Part shown: positions 29,619 through 37,317 of the stretch, one piece after another
How the letters are laid out: each line of letters opens with the position of its first letter
Numbering within the stretch: the first letter of the stretch is position 1
NCBI RefSeq assembly: GCF_900104255.1
Contig: NZ_FNKZ01000001.1
Coordinates: forward strand, 774,001-838,000
Direction: 5' to 3'
Length of the DNA: 64,000 nucleotides
Origin: Pseudoxanthomonas sp. CF385
GTDB lineage: Bacteria > Pseudomonadota > Gammaproteobacteria > Xanthomonadales > Xanthomonadaceae
Notes under the pieces: generated by a model
Seen by the model: the letters and a program-made list of their open reading frames with translations, nothing else
Told to the model about the DNA's origin: nothing
Database searches by the model: none
Made by a program: the position numbers and the translations under genes

Positions 29619-30541
29619 AGTTCGCCGCGGCCGTCGGGTTGGCGCTTGAAGCGTCGATGGATCCAGAGGTACTGCGTGGGCGCCTCGCGCACCATGGCTT
29701 CGATCGCGGCGATCACGCGCGCGGTGTCGGCGGTGGCGTCCGAAGACGGGAAGTCCTCGAACGCCGGCGACAGCGTCAGCGTGTAGCCGCCGTCGTCGCG
29801 TCGCACGTGCGAGAAGGCGATCACCGCCGCGCCGGACAGCCGGGCCAACTGGTGCGTCGAGGTCAGGCTGTAGGCGGGATGGCCGAAGAAGGGCACGAAC
29901 ACGCTCTCGCCGCGGCGCGTGTCCTGGTCCGGCGCGAACCACAGCAGGCCGCCCTGCTTGAGGTGCTTCAGCGCGGGACGCAGCTCGTCGCGGGTGAACA
30001 TCGCGGTGGCATAACGCAGGCGGCCGCGCTTCACCGCCCACTCCATCGCCCCTTGGTCGTGTGGCCGATACATGCCGGCCAGCGGTGCGTAGTCGCACAT
30101 CAGGCGGGCGGAAATTTCCAGCGTGGTGAAGTGGCCGGACACGACAATGACGCCGCGTCCCCCGGCCTGCGCCGCGGCCAGGTGCTCCAGGCCCTCGACG
30201 CGTACGCCGCCGCGCATCGGCGCGACGCTGCCCCACCAGGCGCGTGCGAATTCGAACAGGCCGATGCCGAGCTCGCCGAAGCTCGCCCGTGCGAGCGCTT
30301 CCTGCCGCGCCGCATCGAGTTCGGGGAAACACAGGGCGATGTTGCGCAGGGCCACGTGCCGGCGTTCGCGCATCAGTGCGAACAACAGGGCCCCGATGGC
30401 GCGCCCCAGCGGACGCTGCAGGCCCCAGGGCAGGCGCGCGGCGAGCCACGCCAGGCCGACGCCGGCCCAGGACGGCCACTGGCGCGGCCCCAGGGGCGGA
30501 CGCTCGGTCGCGTCGGGAGATCGCTTCTGGGATTCGGCCAT
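29609..30541 (-). CDS. lipid A late acyltransferase (LpxL/HtrB family), copy 2
   Basis: A 310-residue paralogue of the adjacent convergent gene. The catalytic motif is His137-Phe-Thr-Thr-Leu-Glu142. Asn-Ile-Ala-Leu-Cys-Phe-Pro-Glu (about 67-74), Phe-Ala-Pro-Asp-Gln-Asp and Phe-Val-Pro-Phe-Phe-Gly-His-Pro match closely the same segments in copy 1. The ATG at 30541 follows a short divergent gap to waaA. This probably is the second secondary acyl transferase, or acts on a different position or chain length; eye inspection cannot assign lpxL versus lpxM. Confidence 0.9.
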   Translation of the reverse strand: MAESQKRSPDATERPPLGPRQWPSWAGVGLAWLAARLPWGLQRPLGRAIGALLFALMRERRHVALRNIALCFPELDAARQEALARASFGELGIGLFEFARAWWGSVAPMRGGVRVEGLEHLAAAQAGGRGVIVVSGHFTTLEISARLMCDYAPLAGMYRPHDQGAMEWAVKRGRLRYATAMFTRDELRPALKHLKQGGLLWFAPDQDTRRGESVFVPFFGHPAYSLTSTHQLARLSGAAVIAFSHVRRDDGGYTLTLSPAFEDFPSSDATADTARVIAAIEAMVREAPTQYLWIHRRFKRQPDGRGELYR

Positions 30542-30580
30542 GACCCATTGTAGCGGCGGCCCCGGGTATCCTTGTCGACG

Positions 30581-31882
30581 ATGCCGAACCGAACCGCCGA
30601 ACGCCTGCTGCGTGCCCTGTATTCGGCGGTGCTGTACGTGCTGACGCCGGTGACCGTCTACCACCTGATCTGGCGCGGGTTCCGCTACCCGGAGTACTTC
30701 CAGCGCTGGAACGAGCGCTACGGCAGCTACGACGCCGCAGCGCGGCCGGTCGATGTCTGGCTGCACGCGGTGTCGGTAGGCGAGGTCAATGCCGCCGCGC
30801 CCGTCGTGGATGCGCTGCTGAAGCGCCACCGCGGGCTCCGCCTGCTGGTCACCACCATCACGCCCACCGGTTCCGAGCGCGTGCGCGCGCTGTGGGGCGA
30901 CCGCGTGCTGCATGTGTATTCGCCGTACGATCTGCCCGGCGCCGTCGCGCGCTTCCTCGACCACTTCCCGCCACGGCTCGCACTGATCATGGAAACCGAG
31001 CTGTGGCCCAGCCTGCTGTTCGGCTGCCACGACCGCAAGGTGCCGGTCTACATCCTCAACGCGCGGCTGTCGGCGCGTTCGCTGCGCGGCTACAGCGTGC
31101 TGCGGCCGCTGATCGCGCGGACCCTGCGCACCGTGCGCCGCGTGGCCGCGCAGTCCGAAGGCGACGCGGCGCGCTTCATCCAGCTCGGTGCCTCACCGGA
31201 GCAGGTGCGCGACGTGGGCAACCTCAAGTTCGATATCCCGGTGCCGCCCAACGTGGAGGAGGTGGTGGCCGGTTTCCGCGGGCACCTCGCGCAGGGCCGT
31301 CCTGTGTGGATCGCCGCGAGCACGCACGAGGACGAGGAAGCGTCGGTGCGCGAGATCCATGCGCGCCTGCGGCAACGCTGGCCGAACCTGTTGCTGCTGT
31401 GGGCGCCACGCCATCCGGAGCGCTTCCCGCGCGTGGCCGACGCCGCGCGCGAGGCAGGCTGGAAGGTCGGCACGCGTCGCGCGGACCAGTGGCCCGCCGG
31501 CGACGACGAGGTCTTCGTGCTCGACACGCTGGGCGAACTGATGGCGTTCTACGCCTGCGCCGACGTGGCCTTCGTCGGCGGCAGCCTGCAGGCGATCGGC
31601 GGCCACAACCTGCTCGAGCCCGCGGCGGTCGGCACGCCTGCCGTCACCGGGCCGCACCTGCACAACTTCAGCGAGATCTCCCGCCGCCTGAAGGAAGCCG
31701 ATGCGCTCGTCATCGCGCCGGATGCCGCCGGCGTCGCCCACGCGCTGGAAGACCTGCTGGGCGACGACGCGCGCCGCGCAGCGATCGCGGCGCACGGAAG
31801 GGCGCTGGTCGAGCATGGCCGCGGTGCGCTCGCGCGCACGCTGGTGATGATCGCGCCGCACTTGCCCGCACCGGTGGCATGA
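30581..31882 (+). CDS. waaA: 3-deoxy-D-manno-octulosonic acid (Kdo) transferase
   Basis: A 433-residue membrane-bound GT-B enzyme that transfers Kdo from CMP-Kdo to lipid IVA. A hydrophobic N-terminal anchor lies near residues 10-25. Trp-Leu-His-Ala-Val-Ser-Val-Gly-Glu near 60 and Glu-Thr-Glu-Leu-Trp-Pro-Ser near 138 are diagnostic; Phe-Val-Gly-Gly-Ser-Leu near 328 and Gly-Gly-His-Asn-Leu-Leu-Glu-Pro near 338 form the CMP-Kdo site. TATCCT lies eight bases before the ATG at 30581. Its TGA overlaps the next ATG. Confidence 0.95.
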   Translation: MPNRTAERLLRALYSAVLYVLTPVTVYHLIWRGFRYPEYFQRWNERYGSYDAAARPVDVWLHAVSVGEVNAAAPVVDALLKRHRGLRLLVTTITPTGSERVRALWGDRVLHVYSPYDLPGAVARFLDHFPPRLALIMETELWPSLLFGCHDRKVPVYILNARLSARSLRGYSVLRPLIARTLRTVRRVAAQSEGDAARFIQLGASPEQVRDVGNLKFDIPVPPNVEEVVAGFRGHLAQGRPVWIAASTHEDEEASVREIHARLRQRWPNLLLLWAPRHPERFPRVADAAREAGWKVGTRRADQWPAGDDEVFVLDTLGELMAFYACADVAFVGGSLQAIGGHNLLEPAAVGTPAVTGPHLHNFSEISRRLKEADALVIAPDAAGVAHALEDLLGDDARRAAIAAHGRALVEHGRGALARTLVMIAPHLPAPVA

Positions 31883-33102
31883 GCGCGGCGTCGCCGCGAG
31901 CGCTGGCCGGTGTGCGCGTGCTCGATCTCACGCGCGTCCTGGCGGGCCCGTGGTGCACGCAGGTGCTCGCCGACCTCGGCGCGGATGTGATCAAGGTGGA
32001 GCGTCCCGGCAGCGGCGACGACACGCGTGGCTGGGGGCCGCCGTTCCTGCGCGATGCGTCCGGGATCGATACGGACGAATCCGCCTACTACCTCTGCGCG
32101 AACCGCGGCAAGCGCTCGCTGACGGTCGATCTGTCGACCGCCGACGGGCGGGCGGTGATCCGCCGCTTGGCCACGCAGTGCGACGTGCTGGTGGAGAATT
32201 TCAAGGTCGGCGACATGGCGCGCCATGGCCTGGATGCGGCGACGTTGCGTGCGCTCAATCCGCGCCTGGTGTATTGCTCGATCACCGGCTTCGGGCAGGA
32301 CGGGCCGTATGCGCAGCGCGCGGGCTACGATTTCGCGGTGCAGGGCCTGGGTGGCCTGATGAGCCTCACCGGCGAGGCCGGTGGCGAACCGCAGAAGGTC
32401 GGCGTGGCGGTGGCGGACCTGTTCACCGGCATGTACGCCACCGTCGCCATCCTCGCGGCGCTGCGCCATCGCGACGCCACCGGCGAGGGACAGGTCATCG
32501 ACATGGCGCTGCTGGATGCGCAGGTCGCGATGCTCGCCAACCTGGGCAGCCACACCCTGGTCGGCGGCGAGCTGCCGCCGCGGCAGGGCAATGCGCACGC
32601 CAACATCGTGCCGTACCAGGTGTTCGCCGTGGCCGATGGGCACCTCATCGTCGCCGTGGGCAACGATCGCCAGTTCACCCGCCTGTGCGAACTGCTCGAC
32701 CTCGCATCGCTCGCGCAGGATGCGCGCTTCGCGACCAACGCCGCGCGCGTGCGCCATCGCGAGACGTTGGTGCCGGTGTTGCAGGATGCGTTCCGTGCGC
32801 GCGGGCGCAGCGCGTGGCTGGCATCGTTGGAAGCAGCCGGCATTCCCTGCGGGCCGGTGAACGACCTGGCCGATGTGTTCGCGGATCCTCAGGTGCGCGC
32901 GCGCGGCATGGTCGTCGAGGTGCCGCATCCGTTGTCGGGCGCGGTGCCGCTGGTGGGCAGCCCGATGAAGCTGTCGGCCACACCGGTCGATCCGCCGCGT
33001 GCGCCGCCGATGCTCGGGCAGCACACGGTGGATGTGCTGCGCGAGGCCGGGTTCGGTGATGACGAGATCGCCTTGCTGCGCCAGCGTGGCGCGATCCGAT
33101 AG
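31879..33102 (+). CDS. CaiB/BaiF-family (class III) CoA-transferase
   Basis: A 407-residue enzyme with the family start Gly-Val-Arg-Val-Leu-Asp-Leu-Thr-Arg-Val-Leu-Ala-Gly-Pro and Gly-Ala-Asp-Val-Ile-Lys-Val-Glu. The catalytic Asp is expected in the Asp-Met-Ala-Leu-Leu-Asp-Ala-Gln segment near 209. It moves CoA between carboxylic acids; the substrates (formyl, succinyl, crotonobetainyl and others occur in the family) are not predictable. It overlaps the waaA stop by four bases although no metabolic link to LPS is known, so the pairing may only reflect operon packing. Confidence 0.88.
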   Translation: MSAASPRALAGVRVLDLTRVLAGPWCTQVLADLGADVIKVERPGSGDDTRGWGPPFLRDASGIDTDESAYYLCANRGKRSLTVDLSTADGRAVIRRLATQCDVLVENFKVGDMARHGLDAATLRALNPRLVYCSITGFGQDGPYAQRAGYDFAVQGLGGLMSLTGEAGGEPQKVGVAVADLFTGMYATVAILAALRHRDATGEGQVIDMALLDAQVAMLANLGSHTLVGGELPPRQGNAHANIVPYQVFAVADGHLIVAVGNDRQFTRLCELLDLASLAQDARFATNAARVRHRETLVPVLQDAFRARGRSAWLASLEAAGIPCGPVNDLADVFADPQVRARGMVVEVPHPLSGAVPLVGSPMKLSATPVDPPRAPPMLGQHTVDVLREAGFGDDEIALLRQRGAIR

Positions 33103-33109
33103 GGGTGTT

Positions 33110-33181
33110 GTGGGAGCGACGTGAGTCGCGATGCCTTGGTGCGATAAGAGCCAAAGCGCTCGCGACTCACGTCGCTCCCAC
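33110..33181. repeat. REP-type element: 22-bp perfect inverted repeat
   Basis: GTGGGAGCGACGTGAGTCGC plus GA at 33110-33131 is repeated as its exact complement at 33160-33181, separated by 28 bases. It sits between the stop of the CoA-transferase gene and the tolC terminator, a typical intergenic position. Repeats with this core are frequent in Xanthomonadaceae and are thought to be mobilised by REP-associated transposases; none is encoded in this window. Confidence 0.85.
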
Positions 33182-33203
33182 GAGAATCCCAAGTGCAGAA
33201 ACG

Positions 33204-33231
33204 ACGACGGCGGGCCGAAGCCCGCCGTCGT
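33204..33231 (-). terminator. intrinsic terminator of tolC
   Basis: A perfect 12-bp stem (33204-33215 with 33220-33231) and a four-base loop. Read on the minus strand it is followed by TTTCTGC. It lies 24 bases beyond the tolC stop. Confidence 0.8.
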
Positions 33232-33254
33232 GATCGCGCGCGAGGCGCGAGGGG

Positions 33255-34601
33255 TTACTGCGAAACCGGCTGCGACGACAGGCGCGCTTCGGCGTCGGCG
33301 GTCAGCAGGCGGTTGACGTCCTGCACGTCGGCGCCGTCGAGCGTGCCGGCGGCCTGTTCCAGCAGCAGGCGGTTCTGCAGGAAGTTGTAGCGGGCCTGCG
33401 CGTACTCGACCTGCGCCTGGAACAGCGTGCGCTGGTTCTGCAGCACGTCCAGCACGGTGCGGGTACCGACTTCCAGGCCGACCTGCGAGGCATCCAGCGC
33501 GCTCTGCGCGGACACCACGGCCAGGCGGCGGGCTTCCACTTCGCTGACACCGGCGACCAGCGCCTGGTAGGCGTTGCTGGTGTTGCGGATCAGCGCGCGG
33601 CGGGTCTGCTCCAGGCCGTCAGAGGCGCGGTCGCGCTGGGCCAGCGCCTGGCGCACGCCGGACTGGGTGGCGCCACCGGAGAAGATCGGCACGGTCAGGG
33701 TCACGCCCCAGGAGTAGCCCTCGCCGTCCTGCGACAGGGTGCCCGGCACGCTGTCCCAGTCGGTGCCGTTGGAGTAGTTGCCGCGGAAGTTCAGCGTGGG
33801 GTAGTGGCCGGCGCGCGCGCTGGACACGCCGTGCTGCGCCGATTCCAGCTGGTACTGCGCCGACTTCAGGTCCGGGTTCTGGTCGATCGCGCGGTCGACC
33901 CACGCCTGCGCGTTCTGCTCGGCCGGCAGTTCCGGACGGAAGTCGTCCGGCAGGCCCTTCAGGCCGCTGATCGGCTGACCGGTGATCTCGGCGAGCGCGC
34001 GGTAGCTGTCGTCCAGGGCATTGCGGGCCAGGATCGTGTTGGCGCGCGCGCTGTCGTACTGCGCGCGGGCTTCATGCACGTCGGTGATCGGCGCCAGGCC
34101 GACGTCGAGGCGCTTCTGCGCATAGTCGAACTGCTTCTTCGAGGCGGCTTCGTTGGTCTCGGCGGCGGCCAGCGACTCGATGCCGATCAGCACATTGAAG
34201 TACGCAGCCGAGGTGCGGGTGATCAGGTCGTTGTTCGCCGAGGCCAGGTCGTAGTCGGCGGCCTGGCTGATGGCCTTCTGGCCACGCAGGTCGGCGATGC
34301 GGCTCCAGTCGAAGATCGTCTGGTTCAGCGACGCGCCGTAGCTGCGGCTCTTGCCGTCGCCGGTCGGGTCGCCCGGACGGCTGTTGTGGGTGAGGTCGTA
34401 ACCGGCGCTGCCGGTGATCTGCGGCAACAGCGCAGCGCGGGCCTGCACGGCGCCTTCCTTGTCGATCAGGCGGGTGGACTCCGCGATGGACAGGGTGGTG
34501 TCGCCGGCGCGCGCCAGCTCATAGGTCTGCATCAGGTCGGTGGCACTGGCCGCGGACGGCAGGGCCAGGGCGAGCGCAAGTGCGAGGGGGCGACGGCTCA
34601 T
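33255..34601 (-). CDS. tolC: TolC-family outer membrane efflux protein
   Basis: A 448-residue outer-membrane channel subunit. The signal peptide (to about residue 21, Ser-Ala-Ala-Ser-Ala) is followed by Leu-Met-Gln-Thr-Tyr-Glu-Leu-Ala near the start, the usual TolC entry. Two similar halves follow, each with long coiled-coil helices and a pair of strands, as in trimeric TolC. It is the likely exit duct for the RND pump at 36-40.5 kb and for type I export. It follows the pcm-like gene by 21 bases, so the two are co-transcribed. Confidence 0.93.
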   Translation of the reverse strand: MSRRPLALALALALPSAASATDLMQTYELARAGDTTLSIAESTRLIDKEGAVQARAALLPQITGSAGYDLTHNSRPGDPTGDGKSRSYGASLNQTIFDWSRIADLRGQKAISQAADYDLASANNDLITRTSAAYFNVLIGIESLAAAETNEAASKKQFDYAQKRLDVGLAPITDVHEARAQYDSARANTILARNALDDSYRALAEITGQPISGLKGLPDDFRPELPAEQNAQAWVDRAIDQNPDLKSAQYQLESAQHGVSSARAGHYPTLNFRGNYSNGTDWDSVPGTLSQDGEGYSWGVTLTVPIFSGGATQSGVRQALAQRDRASDGLEQTRRALIRNTSNAYQALVAGVSEVEARRLAVVSAQSALDASQVGLEVGTRTVLDVLQNQRTLFQAQVEYAQARYNFLQNRLLLEQAAGTLDGADVQDVNRLLTADAEARLSSQPVSQ

Positions 34602-34622
34602 GCGGGTTCCTTTTTGAATGCT

Positions 34623-35279
34623 TCAGAAGACGAACTGGGGCGCCGGCGCGGCGCCGACAAGATAGGGGAGGTCGGTCTCGAACAACGATTCGATGCGCGG
34701 ACCGTTGACATCGTGGGCGTGCAGCACGGCTTCCATCACCGGCGATGCCCCGCGCACGACGAACAGGCGGCCACCGGGACGCAGCCACTGCAGGAAGCGG
34801 GCCGGTACGGTGGCGACGGCGCCGGTCACGCAGACCACGTCGAAGCGGCGGTCGGTATCCCACGTCAACGCATCGGCGGTCTCGATGCGGACGTTGTTGC
34901 CCAGTCCGGTCGCGTCCAGGCGCGCACGCGCGGCGGCGGCGAGCTCGGGCTGGATTTCCAGGCTGACGACGTCACGCGCCAGGTTGCCCAGGCAGGCCGT
35001 GAGATAGCCGCTGCCGGTGCCGATCTCCAGCACGTCCTCGCTGGCCTGCGGCTTCAGCGCCTGCAGGGTGCGGCCTTCGACGACGGGCTTCATCATCGAC
35101 TGGCCGTGGCCCAGCGGCAGCTCCAGGTCCGCGTACGCGAGGGCGCGGTGCGACTCGGCCACGAAGGCTTCGCGCGGCAGCGCGGCCAGCGTGTCCAGCA
35201 CGCGCGCATCCAGCACGTCCCAGGGACGTACCTGCTGCTCGACCATGTTTTCGCGGGCCTGGGTGTAATCGATCGTCAT
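34623..35279 (-). CDS. protein-L-isoaspartate O-methyltransferase-like protein
   Basis: A 218-residue SAM-dependent methyltransferase of the PCMT family, thought to repair isomerised Asp residues. The SAM motif Val-Leu-Glu-Ile-Gly-Thr-Gly-Ser-Gly-Tyr near residue 85 and Gln-Ser-Met-Met-Lys-Pro near 62 are visible; the canonical PCMT loop reads Gln-Ser-Ile-Ser-x-Pro, so this is a divergent member. The ATG at 35279 gives the family start Met-Thr-Ile-Asp-Tyr-Thr; the frame extends 69 bases upstream without support. It lies directly upstream of tolC. Confidence 0.88.
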   Translation of the reverse strand: MTIDYTQARENMVEQQVRPWDVLDARVLDTLAALPREAFVAESHRALAYADLELPLGHGQSMMKPVVEGRTLQALKPQASEDVLEIGTGSGYLTACLGNLARDVVSLEIQPELAAAARARLDATGLGNNVRIETADALTWDTDRRFDVVCVTGAVATVPARFLQWLRPGGRLFVVRGASPVMEAVLHAHDVNGPRIESLFETDLPYLVGAAPAPQFVF

Positions 35280-35425
35280 GGGGTGGTCATCCGACGCGGG
35301 GGGCTGGGCCGGGCATTTTACCGGGCCGGCTGCGTCCGCGCTGGGCAAGGATCGGGGTACCCGTCGCGGCCGGCGCAGTGCCGGAAGTCACCGCGACCTC
35401 CTGCGTGCGGGGTTGGGCTTCAGCT

Positions 35426-36094
35426 TCACCGCCGGCCATAGGCCCTCAGGAACATGTCCACGGTGGCGTCGATGTGGCGGCCCACATCGGCCGGACGGGG
35501 CTGGCCGCACAGGCCGCAGGTCATGCGCGCATGGACTTCGCCCTTGATCAGGGTGAAGAACTGCACCGACGCGGTGGCCACGTCGGGGATGTCCAGCTCG
35601 CCCTTGGCGACCTGGGCCTGCAGCAGGGCGGCGAACGCGTCATGGGTGCGCTGCGGGCCGGCTTCCCAGAAGGTCTGCTTGAGCTTGTCGTCGATGTTGC
35701 CGGGGACCATCATCATGCGGTGCGTGCTGATGGCCTCCTCGCTGGTGATCAGCGCGAAGAAGGCCTGGGCGATGGCCTTGAGCTGGTCGCGCAGGCTGCC
35801 CTTGAGTTCGATCTCGAACAGCGCGTCCGGCAGCATCTCCTCGCACTTGGCCTGCACGGCCGCGGCGAACAGGGCGTCCTTGTCGCCGAAGTGGCTGTAG
35901 ACCGTCAGCTTGGAGACCCCGGCCTCGGCCGCGATCTGGTCCATGCTCACGCCATTGAAGCCTTCGCGCGCGAACAGCTGCTTGGCGGCTTCCAGGATGG
36001 CGGCGCGCTTGCCCAGGTCCTTGGGGCGGCCCGGCCCGCTGGCGGGCTTGGCGGTGGGCTTGCGGCGGCTGGCGGAGGGGGGTGGGCTGACCAT
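35426..36094 (-). CDS. TetR/AcrR-family transcriptional regulator
   Basis: A 222-residue repressor. The basic, Pro-rich N-terminus leads to a helix-turn-helix at about residues 25-75 (Ile-Leu-Glu-Ala-Ala-Lys-Gln-Leu-Phe, then Gly-Val-Ser-Lys-Leu-Thr-Val-Tyr-Ser-His-Phe). The C-terminal ligand domain contains Cys-Gly-Leu-Cys-Gly-Gln, an unusual Cys pair. It is divergent from an RND efflux pair, so it most likely controls that pair and itself. On the minus strand TAGTAT lies six bases before its ATG. Confidence 0.9.
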   Translation of the reverse strand: MVSPPPSASRRKPTAKPASGPGRPKDLGKRAAILEAAKQLFAREGFNGVSMDQIAAEAGVSKLTVYSHFGDKDALFAAAVQAKCEEMLPDALFEIELKGSLRDQLKAIAQAFFALITSEEAISTHRMMMVPGNIDDKLKQTFWEAGPQRTHDAFAALLQAQVAKGELDIPDVATASVQFFTLIKGEVHARMTCGLCGQPRPADVGRHIDATVDMFLRAYGRR

Positions 36095-36155
36095 GATCTA
36101 ATACTAGACTACTCGGTTCGATATTTATACTATACCGCCAAGTCCACTAATTGAA
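36095..36155. promoter_or_regulatory. AT-rich divergent promoter/operator between tetR-like gene and RND pump
   Basis: This segment is clearly A/T-rich in an otherwise GC-rich region. It holds two near-identical 11-base direct repeats, TAATACTAGAC (36099-36109) and TTATACTATAC (36125-36135), nine of eleven bases matching and 26 bases apart. A plus-strand TATACT at 36126-36131 can serve as the -10 for the pump, and TAGTAT on the minus strand (36106-36101) for the regulator. The repeats overlap both, as expected for operator sites. Confidence 0.5.
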
Positions 36156-36173
36156 ATGCCCACGGAGCGGTTT

Positions 36174-37313
36174 ATGCGCCAGTCGCGCTGGAACGGAGTG
36201 TTCGGGATCGTCCTGGTCGGCCTGGCCGCCTGCAGTGCGGAGAAGCCGGCGGAATCGGCGCGGCCCGCCCTGGTGGTGCAGCCCGGTGGCGGCGCGGAGG
36301 CCGCGCTGTCGGCCTACGCCGGCGAGGTGCGTGCCCGCGAAGAAAGCCCGCTCTCCTTCCGCGTCGGTGGCAACCTCATTCGCCGCAACGTGGATGCCGG
36401 CGCGCGCGTGCAGAAGGGCGAAGTGCTCGCCTTGCTGGACGCAGGCGACTTCGCGCTGCAGGCGCAGGCGGCAAAAGCGCAGCTGGCCGCGGCCGATGCG
36501 GACCTCGTCCGTGCGCGCGGCGACCGCGACCGCTACGCGAAGCTGGTCGGCGACAAGCTGATCAGCCAGTCCGCCTACGACGCGCAGGTCGCGGCCTACA
36601 AGGCGGCCGAAGGCCAGGCCCGCGCCGCGCGCGCGCAGATGGATGTCATGCAGAACCAGGAAGGCTATTCGCAGCTGCGCGCACCGCGCGACGGCGTGAT
36701 CGCCAGCCGCCAGGCCGAAGCCGGCCAGGTGGTCGCCGCCGGCCAGACCGTCTTCACCCTGGCCGCCGACGGCGGTCGCGAAGTGGCGATCGGCCTGCCG
36801 GAAAACCGCATCCGCGATTTCAGCGTCGGCCAGCCGGTGATGATCGAACTATGGAACGCGCCGGGCCAGCGCCTGGCGGGCGCCATCCGCGAGATCGCGC
36901 CGGCCGCCGATGCGCAGACCCGCACCTACGCCGCCCGCGTCAGCCTGGTCGGCGAAGCGATCCAGCAGGTCGAGCTGGGCCAGAGCGCGCGTGTCTACGT
37001 GCAGGAGAACGGCACCCAGGCGGCGTTGAAGCTGCCGCTGTCGGCCGTGCAGCGTGGCGAAGACGGCAAGACCTCGGTATGGGTGGTGGATCCCGCGACC
37101 GGCAAGGTGCGCGCGCAGGCGGTGCAGCTTGGCCGCTACGGCGAATCCTCGGTGCCCGTGCTCGGTGGTTTGAAGGCCACCGACTGGGTGGTCGCCGCCG
37201 GCGGCCACCTGCTGCGCGAAGGCCAGGCCGTCACGCCGGTGGACCGCAGCAACCGTCCGCTGAAGCTCGCCGCCGGTGGCGGCGCGGCCGCCATCGCGAC
37301 GCGCTCGGAGTAA
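36174..37313 (+). CDS. RND efflux periplasmic adaptor (membrane fusion) lipoprotein
   Basis: A 379-residue adaptor that bridges the inner-membrane pump and an outer-membrane channel. The lipoprotein signal ends Leu-Ala-Ala-Cys (Cys at about residue 21). Barrel-sandwich and coiled-coil hairpin segments (about 55-165) contain Arg-Val-Gly-Gly-Asn-Leu and Val-Asp-Ala-Gly-Ala-Arg-Val, and a beta-barrel and membrane-proximal domain follow. ATG at 36174 is chosen because GGAG lies at 36164-36167; ATG at 36156 would add six residues. It is followed by the pump gene with four bases between them. Confidence 0.9.
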   Translation: MRQSRWNGVFGIVLVGLAACSAEKPAESARPALVVQPGGGAEAALSAYAGEVRAREESPLSFRVGGNLIRRNVDAGARVQKGEVLALLDAGDFALQAQAAKAQLAAADADLVRARGDRDRYAKLVGDKLISQSAYDAQVAAYKAAEGQARAARAQMDVMQNQEGYSQLRAPRDGVIASRQAEAGQVVAAGQTVFTLAADGGREVAIGLPENRIRDFSVGQPVMIELWNAPGQRLAGAIREIAPAADAQTRTYAARVSLVGEAIQQVELGQSARVYVQENGTQAALKLPLSAVQRGEDGKTSVWVVDPATGKVRAQAVQLGRYGESSVPVLGGLKATDWVVAAGGHLLREGQAVTPVDRSNRPLKLAAGGGAAAIATRSE

Positions 37314-37317
37314 GCGC

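Noticed and set aside
35363..35397. Stem-loop near the 3' end of the TetR-like gene
   Set aside because: Arms of 7 and 5 bp with an internal bulge and no T-run; too weak to call a terminator.
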